Source: CAYFVR01 sp964346545 (GTDB lineage: Bacteria > Desulfobacterota > Desulfobacteria > Desulfobacterales > Desulfococcaceae). Taken from it: a DNA stretch of 16,545 bases. Position 1 is the first letter of the stretch, and each line of letters begins with the position of its first letter. Both the position numbers and the translations under genes were made by a program. The stretch lies in NCBI GenBank assembly GCA_964346545.1, contig CAYFVR010000090.1:1-16545 (forward strand), read 5' to 3'. The notes beneath the pieces were generated by a model. It was not told where the DNA came from and searched no databases. It was given only the letters and a program-made list of their open reading frames with translations. This document shows, piece after piece, positions 8,731 through 14,858 of the stretch.

Positions 8731-8767
8731 CCGTGAAATGAGACATGGTTCACGGAATCTCCGTGAA
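8731..8767 (+). promoter_or_regulatory. Three-arm repeat in the leader of the ATP-grasp gene
   Basis: CCGTGAA (8731-8737), TTCACGGA (8749-8756) and TCCGTGAA (8760-8767). The middle arm is complementary to both outer arms, so two hairpins are possible but not at once. The second is a perfect 8-bp stem with a 3-base loop. It lies 77 bases after the era stop and about 40 bases before the preferred ATP-grasp start. It may be an operator, attenuator-like leader or processing site. Confidence 0.45.
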
Positions 8768-8804
8768 TTTCGGAATAAAACGGCTTCCGGCCGTCGTCGT
8801 CGCC

Positions 8805-9659
8805 ATGATCCTTTCCTATCATCCCATGTATGTCGGCAATGAAAACCGGTTGTGCGCCGGGCGCGATCCGGGGCCGGAAGACCGGGCGGCCATGGAACGG
8901 GCCGCCGCGATCATTCTGCCCCAGGGATGCCGGGAACCGCTGTATCGGATGGCCGCGGGAATATGCCCTCACGTTTTTCCCGACTACGCGGCCCGGTTCC
9001 GGTATCCGGGAAAGATCGGCCAGGTCCGGCTGTTCCGGAACCAAGGCGCGCCCCATCCCGAAACGACGGCCTTTTCCTCCGCGGCCGATTTTCGGGATCG
9101 TTGCTCAAGCGGTCGATGTCGTTCCCCCGGCGGCTTTCCCGCCGTCTTCAAGCTGGACGGCGGCGGAGAGGGAGAAAACGTCCGGCGGCTGGACGGCCCC
9201 GACGACCTGAAAACGGCCGTGGAGGCCGCCGAAAGGGCCGAGCGGAACGGGCGGCCCGGGTTTTTGATTCAGCGATGGGTGCCCGGTGGAAATCGAACCC
9301 TCCGAGTGGCGGTGATCGGGGACACCCTCCGATCCTACTGGCGGGTGCAGGACGATCCCACGGAATTCCTCGCCGGGCTGGCCGGCGGCGGCCGAATCGA
9401 CCCCGCCGGACTTCCCGAAACCCAGGCCGTCGGGCGGGGGGCGGTGGCCGCTTTTTGCCGGAAAACCGGAATCAACTTGGCCGGTTTCGATCTGCTCTTC
9501 GAAAACGGGCAACCGCTGTTTCTGGAAATCAACTATTTTTTCGGCCGCAAGGGGCTGGGCGATTCGGCGGGGTTTTACCCGCTCCTCATCGACGCCATCG
9601 ACCACTGGCTTCGGGACCGGGGCCTGACCCCGGCCTTTCAGCACGACGTGGATTTTTAG
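8805..9659 (+). CDS. ATP-grasp domain protein of unknown substrate
   Basis: 284 residues from ATG 8805. ATG 8745 in the same frame would add 20 residues, but that stretch has unusual third-base choice and contains the leader repeat, while the recognisable fold begins at ILSYHPMYVGNENRLCAGR; neither start has a strong ribosome binding site. Visible ATP-grasp parts: FPAVFKLDGGGEGENV (111-126, nucleotide loop), FLIQRWVPGGNRTLRV (153-168), and the metal-binding GFDLLFENGQPLFLEIN (227-243; E241 and N243). These are features of the RimK/glutathione-synthetase-like superfamily, which ligates carboxylates to amines through acyl-phosphates. Substrate is unknown. I recall similar proteins in sulfate-reducing delta-proteobacteria, always as hypothetical. 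An HNH nuclease gene follows after 63 bases and may be co-transcribed. Confidence 0.85.
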   Translation: MILSYHPMYVGNENRLCAGRDPGPEDRAAMERAAAIILPQGCREPLYRMAAGICPHVFPDYAARFRYPGKIGQVRLFRNQGAPHPETTAFSSAADFRDRCSSGRCRSPGGFPAVFKLDGGGEGENVRRLDGPDDLKTAVEAAERAERNGRPGFLIQRWVPGGNRTLRVAVIGDTLRSYWRVQDDPTEFLAGLAGGGRIDPAGLPETQAVGRGAVAAFCRKTGINLAGFDLLFENGQPLFLEINYFFGRKGLGDSAGFYPLLIDAIDHWLRDRGLTPAFQHDVDF

Positions 9660-9722
9660 GCGATTGGCGGGAATTTCCCTGATCGTCGTGGTCCGCCCCG
9701 GCCCGGCGAAAAGGAGGAGCCC

Positions 9723-10031
9723 ATGAACGGATTCGGTTCGGACCCGGACGAGGCGGTTCTTCGGCGGGAGCGGCACAAGGCCCGGGAACTTCGGGCGTCC
9801 CAGTGGTGGAAGCGTCAATGCGCCAAAGGGCGTTGCCAGTATTGCGGAAGAGCGACCCCGGCGGGGGAGCTGACCATGGACCACATCGTTCCCCTGGCCC
9901 GGGGCGGTCGCTCCACCCGGGGCAACGTGGCCCCCTGCTGCAAGGAATGCAACACCCGAAAGAAAAGCATGTTGCCCATGGAGTGGGAAGCCTATCTGGA
10001 CACGCTCCGAAAATCGGACGATTTTCAATAG
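9723..10031 (+). CDS. Small HNH endonuclease family protein
   Basis: 102 residues with an ideal ribosome binding site (AAGGAGGAG) before the ATG. The HNH/beta-beta-alpha-metal fold is clear: zinc-knuckle CQYC (38-41) and CKEC (73-76), the catalytic DH pair in MDHIVPLARGG (D53, H54), N68 in RGNVAPCC, and the final position filled by N77 in ECNTRKK, a common variant. A basic N-terminal helix precedes. Such stand-alone HNH proteins are found in phages, in restriction systems and as chromosomal proteins of unknown function; nothing nearby looks like a phage or methyltransferase. It follows the ATP-grasp gene closely and is followed directly by a promoter for the lipoprotein genes. Nuclease fold is certain; biological role is unknown. 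Confidence 0.9.
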   Translation: MNGFGSDPDEAVLRRERHKARELRASQWWKRQCAKGRCQYCGRATPAGELTMDHIVPLARGGRSTRGNVAPCCKECNTRKKSMLPMEWEAYLDTLRKSDDFQ

Positions 10032-10037
10032 CCGGAT

Positions 10038-10066
10038 TTGGCATTTTGGGAAAATGGCACTATATT
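10038..10066 (+). promoter_or_regulatory. Strong sigma70-type promoter for the lipoprotein genes
   Basis: TTGGCA (10038-10043) and TATATT (10061-10066) separated by exactly 17 bases: 5/6 matches in each box, the best promoter match in the window. It starts seven bases after the HNH stop and would begin transcription near 10073, giving a leader of about 100 bases with a 7-bp hairpin (10126-10144). Confidence 0.65.
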
Positions 10067-10175
10067 TTTGCCTTTCAACCGATCGGACGAGAACGGAAAC
10101 GCGAAATCCTTCCCGGGATTCCCTTTCCGGCGGGCGTCGCCGGAGGCGGGACCCGGGCCAAACCAAGAGGGGTGA

Positions 10176-10565
10176 ATGATGCGGTGGAATCACGGATGGT
10201 TCTGGAAAGTTTTTTGGATGGGGCTCGCGGCGCTGGCGATGGGATGCGCCTCGCCGGACATGGGGCCGATCACCCGGCAGATCGCCAGCGTGGAGACGAT
10301 GATTCAGCAGGCCCGACAGGCCCGGGCCGAGAAGCACGCGCCGCTGGAGTTGAAGCGGGCGGAGGAGAAGCTGACCGCCGCCAAGCGGGCCGCGGAGGAA
10401 AAGAAGGTGGAGCGGGCCGCCATGCTGGCCGAGGAGGCCATGGCCGAGGCCCGGCTGGCGGGGGCCAAGGCCGAGGCCGACCGGGCCAAGGACCGGGTGG
10501 CCGACGAGGAGAAGGACGTGGAGACGCTGCGGGACGAAATCGACCGGGCGCAAAAGGTAAAATAG
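10176..10565 (+). CDS. Small DUF4398-type lipoprotein
   Basis: 129 residues; the first of two adjacent ATGs has AGAGGGGTG upstream. A signal peptide ends in the lipobox LAMGC with acylated Cys24; the next residues, Ala and Ser, suggest outer-membrane sorting by the E. coli Lol rule. The mature 106 residues are an almost uninterrupted charged alpha-helix/coiled coil rich in Ala, Glu, Lys and Arg (about 35-129), matching the DUF4398 pattern (Q-A-R...A-P-L-E-L-K-R-A-E-E-K-L). Function of the domain is unknown; it often occurs with OmpA domains. The next gene, 22 bases on, carries a related N-terminal domain plus OmpA, so the two probably act together at the outer membrane/peptidoglycan interface. 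The function is an inference. Confidence 0.88.
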   Translation: MMRWNHGWFWKVFWMGLAALAMGCASPDMGPITRQIASVETMIQQARQARAEKHAPLELKRAEEKLTAAKRAAEEKKVERAAMLAEEAMAEARLAGAKAEADRAKDRVADEEKDVETLRDEIDRAQKVK

Positions 10566-10587
10566 ACGCCCAAACGGAGGAGGGGAC

Positions 10588-11547
10588 ATGCGCGTGACGA
10601 GAGGGAAGTCCGGGGCGGGAATGGCGTTGTTTGGAATTTTGCTTGCATTTATGGTCGGTTGCGCCTCCGCGCCGACGCCGACGCCGGCGCTGGAGCAGGC
10701 GCGAACGGCGTTTTCCCGGGCCAAGGCCCAAGGGGTGGGGGAACTGGCGCCGGTGGAGCTGGACGAGGCGTCCAAGGCGCTGAACCGGGCGGAAACCGCC
10801 GAAACCCCGGAGGCCATGAATCGGCAGGCCAATCTGGCCCGAAAGCAGATCGAATACGCCGTGGCGATCGCCGATCAGAACCGGGCCGAAAACCGGCTGG
10901 AAGAGCTGAAGGAGGTAAAGCAGCGGGTGTTGCTGGATACCCGGGAGGCCCAGGTGGAGCAGGCCCGCCAGGAGGCCGAGACCCGGGCCCGGGAAGCCGA
11001 ACGAAAAGCGCGCGAGGCCGAAATGGCCCGCCAACAGGCGGAATCGGCCCGGGAGCAGGCGGAATCCGCGAAGGCCCAGGCGGAAGCCGCCCGGCAAGAG
11101 GCCGAGGAGGCCCGCCGGGAAGCCGAAGCCCTCAAGCGTCAGTTGAGCGAGCTTGCGGCCAAGCAGACCGACCGGGGCCTGGTTTTGACCCTGGGCGACG
11201 TGCTCTTTGAAACCGGCAAGGCCGAGCTGATGGCCGGCGCGGCCCGGAGCATCGACAAGCTGGCCGAATTTTTGCGCGAAAACCCCGAACGGTCGGTTCT
11301 CGTGGAGGGCCATACCGACAGCACCGGCGGGGAGTCCTTCAACCTGTCCCTCAGCCGGCGGCGGGCCGACGCGGTGCGCGGCGCCATCATGGCCCGGGGA
11401 ATTGGCCCTCGGCGGGTTTTGGCCCGGGGCTACGGTCAACAATATCCCGTGGCCAACAACGACACGGCGGCCGGACGACAGCAGAATCGCCGCGTGGAGA
11501 TCGTGGTGCTGGACGAGGGCGTCGATCCCGGAGAAATGTTCCGATAG
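10588..11547 (+). CDS. DUF4398-OmpA family outer-membrane lipoprotein
   Basis: 319 residues; GGAGGAGGGG precedes the ATG. Signal peptide with lipobox AFMVGC (acylated Cys25), a Pro/Thr-rich linker, a DUF4398-like helical part (about 34-110), a long Ala/Glu/Arg/Gln coiled coil with heptad-like AEsAReQ repeats (about 115-190), then an OmpA-like peptidoglycan-binding domain (about 195-305). The latter shows GDVLFETGKAEL, VEGHTDSTG (239-247), the NLSLSRRRADAV stretch and NRRVEIVV (300-307). Such proteins are anchored by lipid in the outer membrane and bind peptidoglycan non-covalently; the coiled coil would span the periplasm. It lies 22 bases after a smaller DUF4398 lipoprotein, likely in the same operon. 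Confidence 0.94.
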   Translation: MRVTRGKSGAGMALFGILLAFMVGCASAPTPTPALEQARTAFSRAKAQGVGELAPVELDEASKALNRAETAETPEAMNRQANLARKQIEYAVAIADQNRAENRLEELKEVKQRVLLDTREAQVEQARQEAETRAREAERKAREAEMARQQAESAREQAESAKAQAEAARQEAEEARREAEALKRQLSELAAKQTDRGLVLTLGDVLFETGKAELMAGAARSIDKLAEFLRENPERSVLVEGHTDSTGGESFNLSLSRRRADAVRGAIMARGIGPRRVLARGYGQQYPVANNDTAAGRQQNRRVEIVVLDEGVDPGEMFR

Positions 11548-11587
11548 TTTTTCCGCGTTTCCCGAACGACAATCCGGATGAATGTCC

Positions 11588-11627
11588 ACGGCGCGGCGGC
11601 GGTTCCCGGGAATCGTCGCCGCGCCGT
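11588..11627. repeat. 40-bp near-perfect palindrome between the OmpA-like gene and fetA
   Basis: The 40 bases match their own reverse complement at 36 positions. The four differences form two G-T pairs in a transcript, giving an 18-bp stem with a CCGG loop around a central TTCCCGGGAA. It lies 41 bases after the OmpA-like stop and 27 bases before the preferred GTG of fetA. There is no T run on either side, so it is not a classic terminator. It may separate the two operons, act as an operator, or be a member of a dispersed palindromic repeat family. Confidence 0.8.
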
Positions 11628-11641
11628 TGCGAGAAGGGGAT

Positions 11642-11646
11642 GGAGG
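11642..11646 (+). promoter_or_regulatory. Ribosome binding site that fixes the fetA start
   Basis: GGAGG, seven bases before the GTG at 11654. The alternative ATG at 11582 has no comparable site, and its extra 24 codons run through the palindrome. Confidence 0.65.
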
Positions 11647-11653
11647 CCGGCCG

Positions 11654-12286
11654 GTGGGCGATCTGCGGATCGAGGGGATCACGATACAGGGCGGCGGCCC
11701 GTTCCACCTTCGGGCCAAGGCGGGCGAATGCGTGGGGCTCACCGGCCCTTCCGGATCGGGAAAGTCCCTTTTCCTCCGCGCCGTGGCCGATCTGGACCCC
11801 CATGACGGCCGCGTGACGCTGGACGAGGTGGCGGCCGAAACGATTCCCGGCCACCAGTGGCGGCGTCGGGTGGGCCTCTTGCCGGCCGAAAGCCGGTGGT
11901 GGGCCGACCGGGTGGGCGACCATTTCGAAACCACCGACGAACGCTGGCTGGCGGAAATGGGATTCGATCCGAAGGCGATGGATTGGACCGTTTCCCGCCT
12001 TTCCAGCGGAGAGCGGCAGCGGCTGGGGCTGCTCCGGCTGTTTTCCGTCCGTCCCCGGGCGCTGCTGCTGGACGAGCCCACCGCCAACCTGGACGGCGAC
12101 AACGTGCGGCGGGCGGAACGGGTCATCGCCGAGTACCGGCGGATGTTCGCGCCCCCGGTGCTGTGGGTGAGTCACGATCTGGAACAAATTCGGCGCGTCG
12201 CCGACCGACACCTGCGGCTGACTCGGGAGGGATTCCGGGAAACCGATTCGGCCGGGGCCGACCCCTCCGGCGCGGCGGGAAAATAA
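11654..12286 (+). CDS. fetA: ABC transporter ATP-binding protein, FetA/YbbL type
   Basis: 210 residues from GTG 11654, which has GGAGG seven bases upstream and starts right at the first beta strand (GDLRIEGITI), as in FetA homologues. An in-frame ATG at 11582 would add 24 residues encoded by a palindrome. Walker A GPSGSGKS (31-38), signature LSSGE (116-120), Walker B ALLLDE (136-141), D-loop NLDGDN (145-150) and switch His in VSHD (H174) are present. It would power the membrane protein encoded next; the E. coli FetAB pair has been linked to iron export and resistance to oxidative stress. The stop abuts the fetB ATG, so the two are coupled. Substrate here is inferred from the family only. Confidence 0.9.
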   Translation: MGDLRIEGITIQGGGPFHLRAKAGECVGLTGPSGSGKSLFLRAVADLDPHDGRVTLDEVAAETIPGHQWRRRVGLLPAESRWWADRVGDHFETTDERWLAEMGFDPKAMDWTVSRLSSGERQRLGLLRLFSVRPRALLLDEPTANLDGDNVRRAERVIAEYRRMFAPPVLWVSHDLEQIRRVADRHLRLTREGFRETDSAGADPSGAAGK

Positions 12287-13090
12287 ATGGACGTCATCTC
12301 TCTGACGCCGCTGGACCTGGCCGTCGCCGGCGGCCTGGTGATCGCCGCGGCGCTGATTTCCCTGCCCCTGCGGCTGGGGCTCGCGGCCCAGTTGCTGGTG
12401 GCCGGTCTGCGAACCGCCCTTCAGCTGAGCCTTGTCGGCTTCGTGCTGGAGGCGCTGTTTCAAAACGTCCATCCCGGCTGGATGGCCCTGGTGGCGTCGG
12501 TCATGCTGGGGGTCGCCGGGGTGGAGGTGGCCAACCGGCAGAAGCGGGGGTTGGCCGGCTGGTGGGGCTTCGGCATCGGCACCTTCGCCATGCTGATCAC
12601 CTCCTTTTCCATCACCTTTCTGGCTCTGACCGCCATCATCGGCGTGGCGCCCTGGTACGAACCCCAGTACGCCATTCCGCTGCTGGGGCTGATGCTCGGC
12701 AACACCATGAGCGGCGTGGCCATCGGGATGGAGCGGCTGACCGAATCGGCCTGGGAACAGCGGGACGTGATCGAGGCCCGATTGACGATGGGCCACTCCT
12801 GGTCCCAGGCGGTGGAGGCGGTTCGTCGAAACGCGGCTCGAAGCGGCATGATTCCCATCATCAACACCATGAGCGTGGTGGGGCTCGTCAAGCTTCCCGG
12901 AATGATGACCGGCCAGATCCTCTCGGGCGCTCCGCCGCTGGAGGCGGTGAAATACCAGATTCTCATCATGTTTTTGCTGGCCGCCGGCACCGGCTTCGGC
13001 ACCATCTGCGCGGTCTGGCTGGGGGCCCGCCGGCTTTTCGACGATCGTCAGCGGCTCCGGATCGACCGGCTGGGGGGCCAATCCGCTTGA
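12287..13090 (+). CDS. fetB: ABC transporter permease, FetB/YbbM (UPF0014) type
   Basis: 267 residues, normal length. The ATG follows the fetA TAA with no gap. About seven hydrophobic segments are visible (roughly 10-28, 36-58, 64-82, 92-118, 126-146, 190-208, 222-246). Family hallmarks are QLSLVGFVL (46-54), LGNTMSGVAIGMERL (137-151), the cytoplasmic stretch EARLTMGHSW...RNAARSGMIPIINTM and the coupling region VGLVKLPGMMTGQILSGA (198-214). It forms the membrane channel for FetA and in E. coli exports iron. No metal-responsive operator could be recognised upstream. The stop codon overlaps a TTGACA box that may belong to the promoter of the following J-protein gene. Confidence 0.93.
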   Translation: MDVISLTPLDLAVAGGLVIAAALISLPLRLGLAAQLLVAGLRTALQLSLVGFVLEALFQNVHPGWMALVASVMLGVAGVEVANRQKRGLAGWWGFGIGTFAMLITSFSITFLALTAIIGVAPWYEPQYAIPLLGLMLGNTMSGVAIGMERLTESAWEQRDVIEARLTMGHSWSQAVEAVRRNAARSGMIPIINTMSVVGLVKLPGMMTGQILSGAPPLEAVKYQILIMFLLAAGTGFGTICAVWLGARRLFDDRQRLRIDRLGGQSA

Positions 13091-13113
13091 CAGGAATCAT
13101 GGGTCATCATAAC
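13087..13113 (+). promoter_or_regulatory. Possible promoter for the J-protein gene
   Basis: Perfect TTGACA (13087-13092), preceded by C as in heat-shock -35 boxes, with the best -10-like sequence CATAAC (13108-13113) at a short 15-base spacing. At 17-base spacing the box is only TAACTT. The AT-rich stretch at 13111-13131 supports a promoter region, but the -10 assignment is uncertain. No CIRCE element is present. Confidence 0.35.
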
Positions 13114-13135
13114 TTTCGAAATAAAAAAATCTCGG

Positions 13136-13182
13136 TTCGCTCCCGGAGAAACGTCTTTGGGAGCGGACCTTCTATGGGAGTG
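13136..13182 (+). promoter_or_regulatory. J-protein leader hairpin with alternative pairing to the ribosome binding site
   Basis: A 14-bp stem (13136-13149 with 13154-13167, three G-T pairs) with an AACG loop. Its left arm CGCTCCC (13138-13144) can instead pair over 7 bp with GGGAGTG (13176-13182), which includes the ribosome binding site GGGAG seven bases before the ATG. The two pairings exclude each other. Regulatory role is an inference. Confidence 0.4.
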
Positions 13183-13187
13183 TCGGC

Positions 13188-14111
13188 ATGTCGAACAAAG
13201 ACTATTACCAGATTCTGGGCGTGGACAAAAGCGCCTCCGACGAGCAAATCAAAAAGGCCTACCGCAAGCTGGCCATGAAATACCACCCGGATCACACCAA
13301 GGGAAACAAGGCCGACGAAGACCGGTTCAAGGAAATCAGCGAGGCCTACGCGGTGCTCAGCGACAAGGAAAAACGGAAACAGTACGACACCTTCGGATCC
13401 TCCGATTTTCAGCAACGCTATTCCCAGGAAGACATCTTCAAGGGCTTCGATTTTTCCAGCATCTTCGAAGATCTGGGCTTTGGCGGCGCGTTCTCCTTCG
13501 GGGGGGGGCGAGGCGGCGCGACCCGGTTTTCCTTTGGCGGCGGCGGACCTTCCGGCTTCGGCGGGCGACGGCGTCCCCAGCAGGCGGCCAAAGGCTCCGA
13601 TCTGGTGTACGAAATGCCGTTGACCCTGCAAGAGGTGGCCTCCGGCGTCACAAAAACCGTGAGCTTCACCCATGAGGGCAAATCGGAAAACCTTTCGGTC
13701 AAAATTCCCAAGGGGATGACCCACGGCAAAAAAATCCGGCTGGCGGGGAAAGGGCAGCCCAGCCCGCTGGGCGGCGGCTCCGGAGATCTCTTCATCAAGG
13801 CCAAGGTGCTGCCCGATTCCACCTTCGCCGCCGACGGCCACGACCTGACCGTGGTGCGGGAAATCCGGCTGACCGAGGCGTTGTTGGGCGGAAACGTGAC
13901 CGTGCCCACCCTGTCGGGCAAGGAGCTGAGCCTGAAGATTCCGCCGGGCACCCGGCACAAAACCCGGATGCGGCTGGCCGGCCACGGCCTGCCCCGAATG
14001 AAGGACGATGGCGCCGGGGACCTGTACGTGACGATCCACGTGGCCATGCCGGCCAGCCTGGACGAGAGGCAGAAAGAGCTGGTGGAGGCGCTGGCCGAGA
14101 CCGGCCTTTAG
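13188..14111 (+). CDS. DnaJ/Hsp40 family co-chaperone without zinc finger (type II, CbpA-like)
   Basis: 307 residues; GGGAG seven bases before the ATG. The J domain (about 5-68) has the HPD motif at 33-35 (KYHPDHTKGN), which stimulates the ATPase of DnaK. A Gly/Phe-rich linker (about 85-127) is followed by two beta-rich client-binding domains (about 138-290) with SDLVYEMPLTLQEVASG, GDLFIKAKV and GDLYVTIHV. The four CxxCxGxG zinc motifs of true DnaJ are absent, so this is a CbpA/DnaJ2-like protein that hands clients to DnaK. No dnaK or grpE is adjacent. It appears to be a single-gene unit with a TTGACA box and a structured leader upstream and a large inverted repeat downstream. Confidence 0.94.
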   Translation: MSNKDYYQILGVDKSASDEQIKKAYRKLAMKYHPDHTKGNKADEDRFKEISEAYAVLSDKEKRKQYDTFGSSDFQQRYSQEDIFKGFDFSSIFEDLGFGGAFSFGGGRGGATRFSFGGGGPSGFGGRRRPQQAAKGSDLVYEMPLTLQEVASGVTKTVSFTHEGKSENLSVKIPKGMTHGKKIRLAGKGQPSPLGGGSGDLFIKAKVLPDSTFAADGHDLTVVREIRLTEALLGGNVTVPTLSGKELSLKIPPGTRHKTRMRLAGHGLPRMKDDGAGDLYVTIHVAMPASLDERQKELVEALAETGL

Positions 14112-14118
14112 CCACGAC

Positions 14119-14212
14119 ACCGTTCATTTTGGCGAAAATTTATAGGGACGAATTGCATTCGCCCTCGGACAATCCGGCCCATTCGTCCTTTGGAAATCCC
14201 AAAGTGAACGGT
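14119..14212. repeat. 94-nt nested inverted repeat after the J-protein gene
   Basis: Outer arms of 14 bp (14119-14132 with 14199-14212; one G-T pair), then an asymmetric internal loop, an inner stem of 10 bp (14144-14153 with 14181-14190; one G-T pair) and a small apical hairpin (CGGA 14166-14169 with TCCG 14173-14176). It starts eight bases after the J-protein stop and is more AT-rich than its surroundings. No T run follows. It may be a structured RNA, a 3'-end element or a miniature inverted-repeat element; no target-site duplication is evident. Confidence 0.65.
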
Positions 14213-14235
14213 ATTGCCGTTAGCCATCAAATGCA

Positions 14236-14264
14236 TTGACAGGTCAGGGGCGGCATTGTATTTT
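14236..14264 (+). promoter_or_regulatory. Sigma70-type promoter for hpt
   Basis: Perfect TTGACA (14236-14241) and TATTTT (14259-14264) at 17-base spacing. A second possible promoter, TTGAAT (14264-14269) with TTTAAT (14287-14292), also at 17 bases, lies just downstream and would give a leader of only about 20 bases. Either could serve hpt. Confidence 0.55.
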
Positions 14265-14313
14265 TGAATTTGGTAGAAGCCCCTTATTTAATATGATTTA
14301 CCGATGCCGCCCC
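14247..14313. repeat. 10-bp perfect inverted repeat bracketing the hpt promoter region
   Basis: GGGGCGGCAT (14247-14256) and ATGCCGCCCC (14304-14313) enclose 47 AT-rich bases. The left arm lies between the -35 and -10 boxes of the upstream promoter; the right arm ends seven bases before the hpt ATG and abuts its weak ribosome binding site. Could be paired operator half-sites, a hairpin that hides the start site in read-through RNA, or a small terminal-repeat element. Confidence 0.6.
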
Positions 14314-14320
14314 AGAGCTT

Positions 14321-14839
14321 ATGCCAGAATTCATACCGGTTCTCCAACAGCAGGAAATTGGCGGTCTCGTGGCCGAAATCGCCCGCGAAATCTCCGACGA
14401 CTATCGGGACCGCGACCTCGTCCTTCTCGGCGTTCTCAAAGGCGCCTTCATCTTTCTCTCCGACCTGGTTCGCCATCTGAGCATCCCGGCCCACGTGGAA
14501 TTTCTTCGAACCGCCAGCTATGGCGACGGCATGTCCTCCTCCGGAACCGTCCGCCTGCTCATGGAACCTCAAATCGACCTCGTCGGGCGCGACGCGCTGC
14601 TGGTGGAAGACATCGTCGACAGCGGGCTGACCCTGCGGTTCCTGATCGACTATCTGAAGGGGGCCGGCGCCCGGAGCGTGAAGGTCTGCACCCTGATCGA
14701 CAAGCGGGAGCGGCGGTCGGTCGAGGTTCCGGTGGATTACGCCTGCCACCGCGTATCCGAGGGGTTTCTGGTGGGCTACGGCCTGGACTACGCGGAATCC
14801 TATCGGGGCCTGCCGGGGATATACCACCTCAAATTATAA
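14321..14839 (+). CDS. hpt: Hypoxanthine phosphoribosyltransferase
   Basis: 172 residues, usual length. It salvages hypoxanthine (and often guanine) with PRPP to form IMP (and GMP) in the cytoplasm. The early LGVLKGAFIFLSDLVR stretch (about 36-51) forms the pyrophosphate-binding loop, SYGDGMSSSG (66-75) the flexible loop with its SY pair, and LLVEDIVDSGLTL (93-105) is the PRPP-binding signature with acidic E96 and D97. The purine-contacting VGYGLDYAESYRGLPGIY lies at 151-168. The ATG at 14321 gives the canonical N-terminus but has only a weak CAGAG ribosome binding site. Promoter-like boxes and an inverted repeat lie upstream. The acidic zinc-ribbon gene starts 19 bases after its stop and is probably co-transcribed. 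Confidence 0.96.
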   Translation: MPEFIPVLQQQEIGGLVAEIAREISDDYRDRDLVLLGVLKGAFIFLSDLVRHLSIPAHVEFLRTASYGDGMSSSGTVRLLMEPQIDLVGRDALLVEDIVDSGLTLRFLIDYLKGAGARSVKVCTLIDKRERRSVEVPVDYACHRVSEGFLVGYGLDYAESYRGLPGIYHLKL

Positions 14840-14858
14840 AACCATTGGATAGACGCTC

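Noticed and set aside
8745..8804. Upstream ATG start for the ATP-grasp protein
   Set aside because: The 20 extra codons have third-base choice unlike the gene and overlap an inverted repeat; the conserved part starts at ATG 8805. Not fully excluded.
10055..10071. Sigma54-like TGGCAC...TTGC before the lipoprotein gene
   Set aside because: The GG-to-GC spacing is two bases longer than the fixed sigma54 spacing, and the same region holds a well-spaced sigma70-type promoter.
11582..11653. Upstream ATG start for fetA
   Set aside because: No good ribosome binding site; the 24 added residues are encoded by the palindrome and are absent from the usual FetA layout, while GTG 11654 has GGAGG at proper distance.
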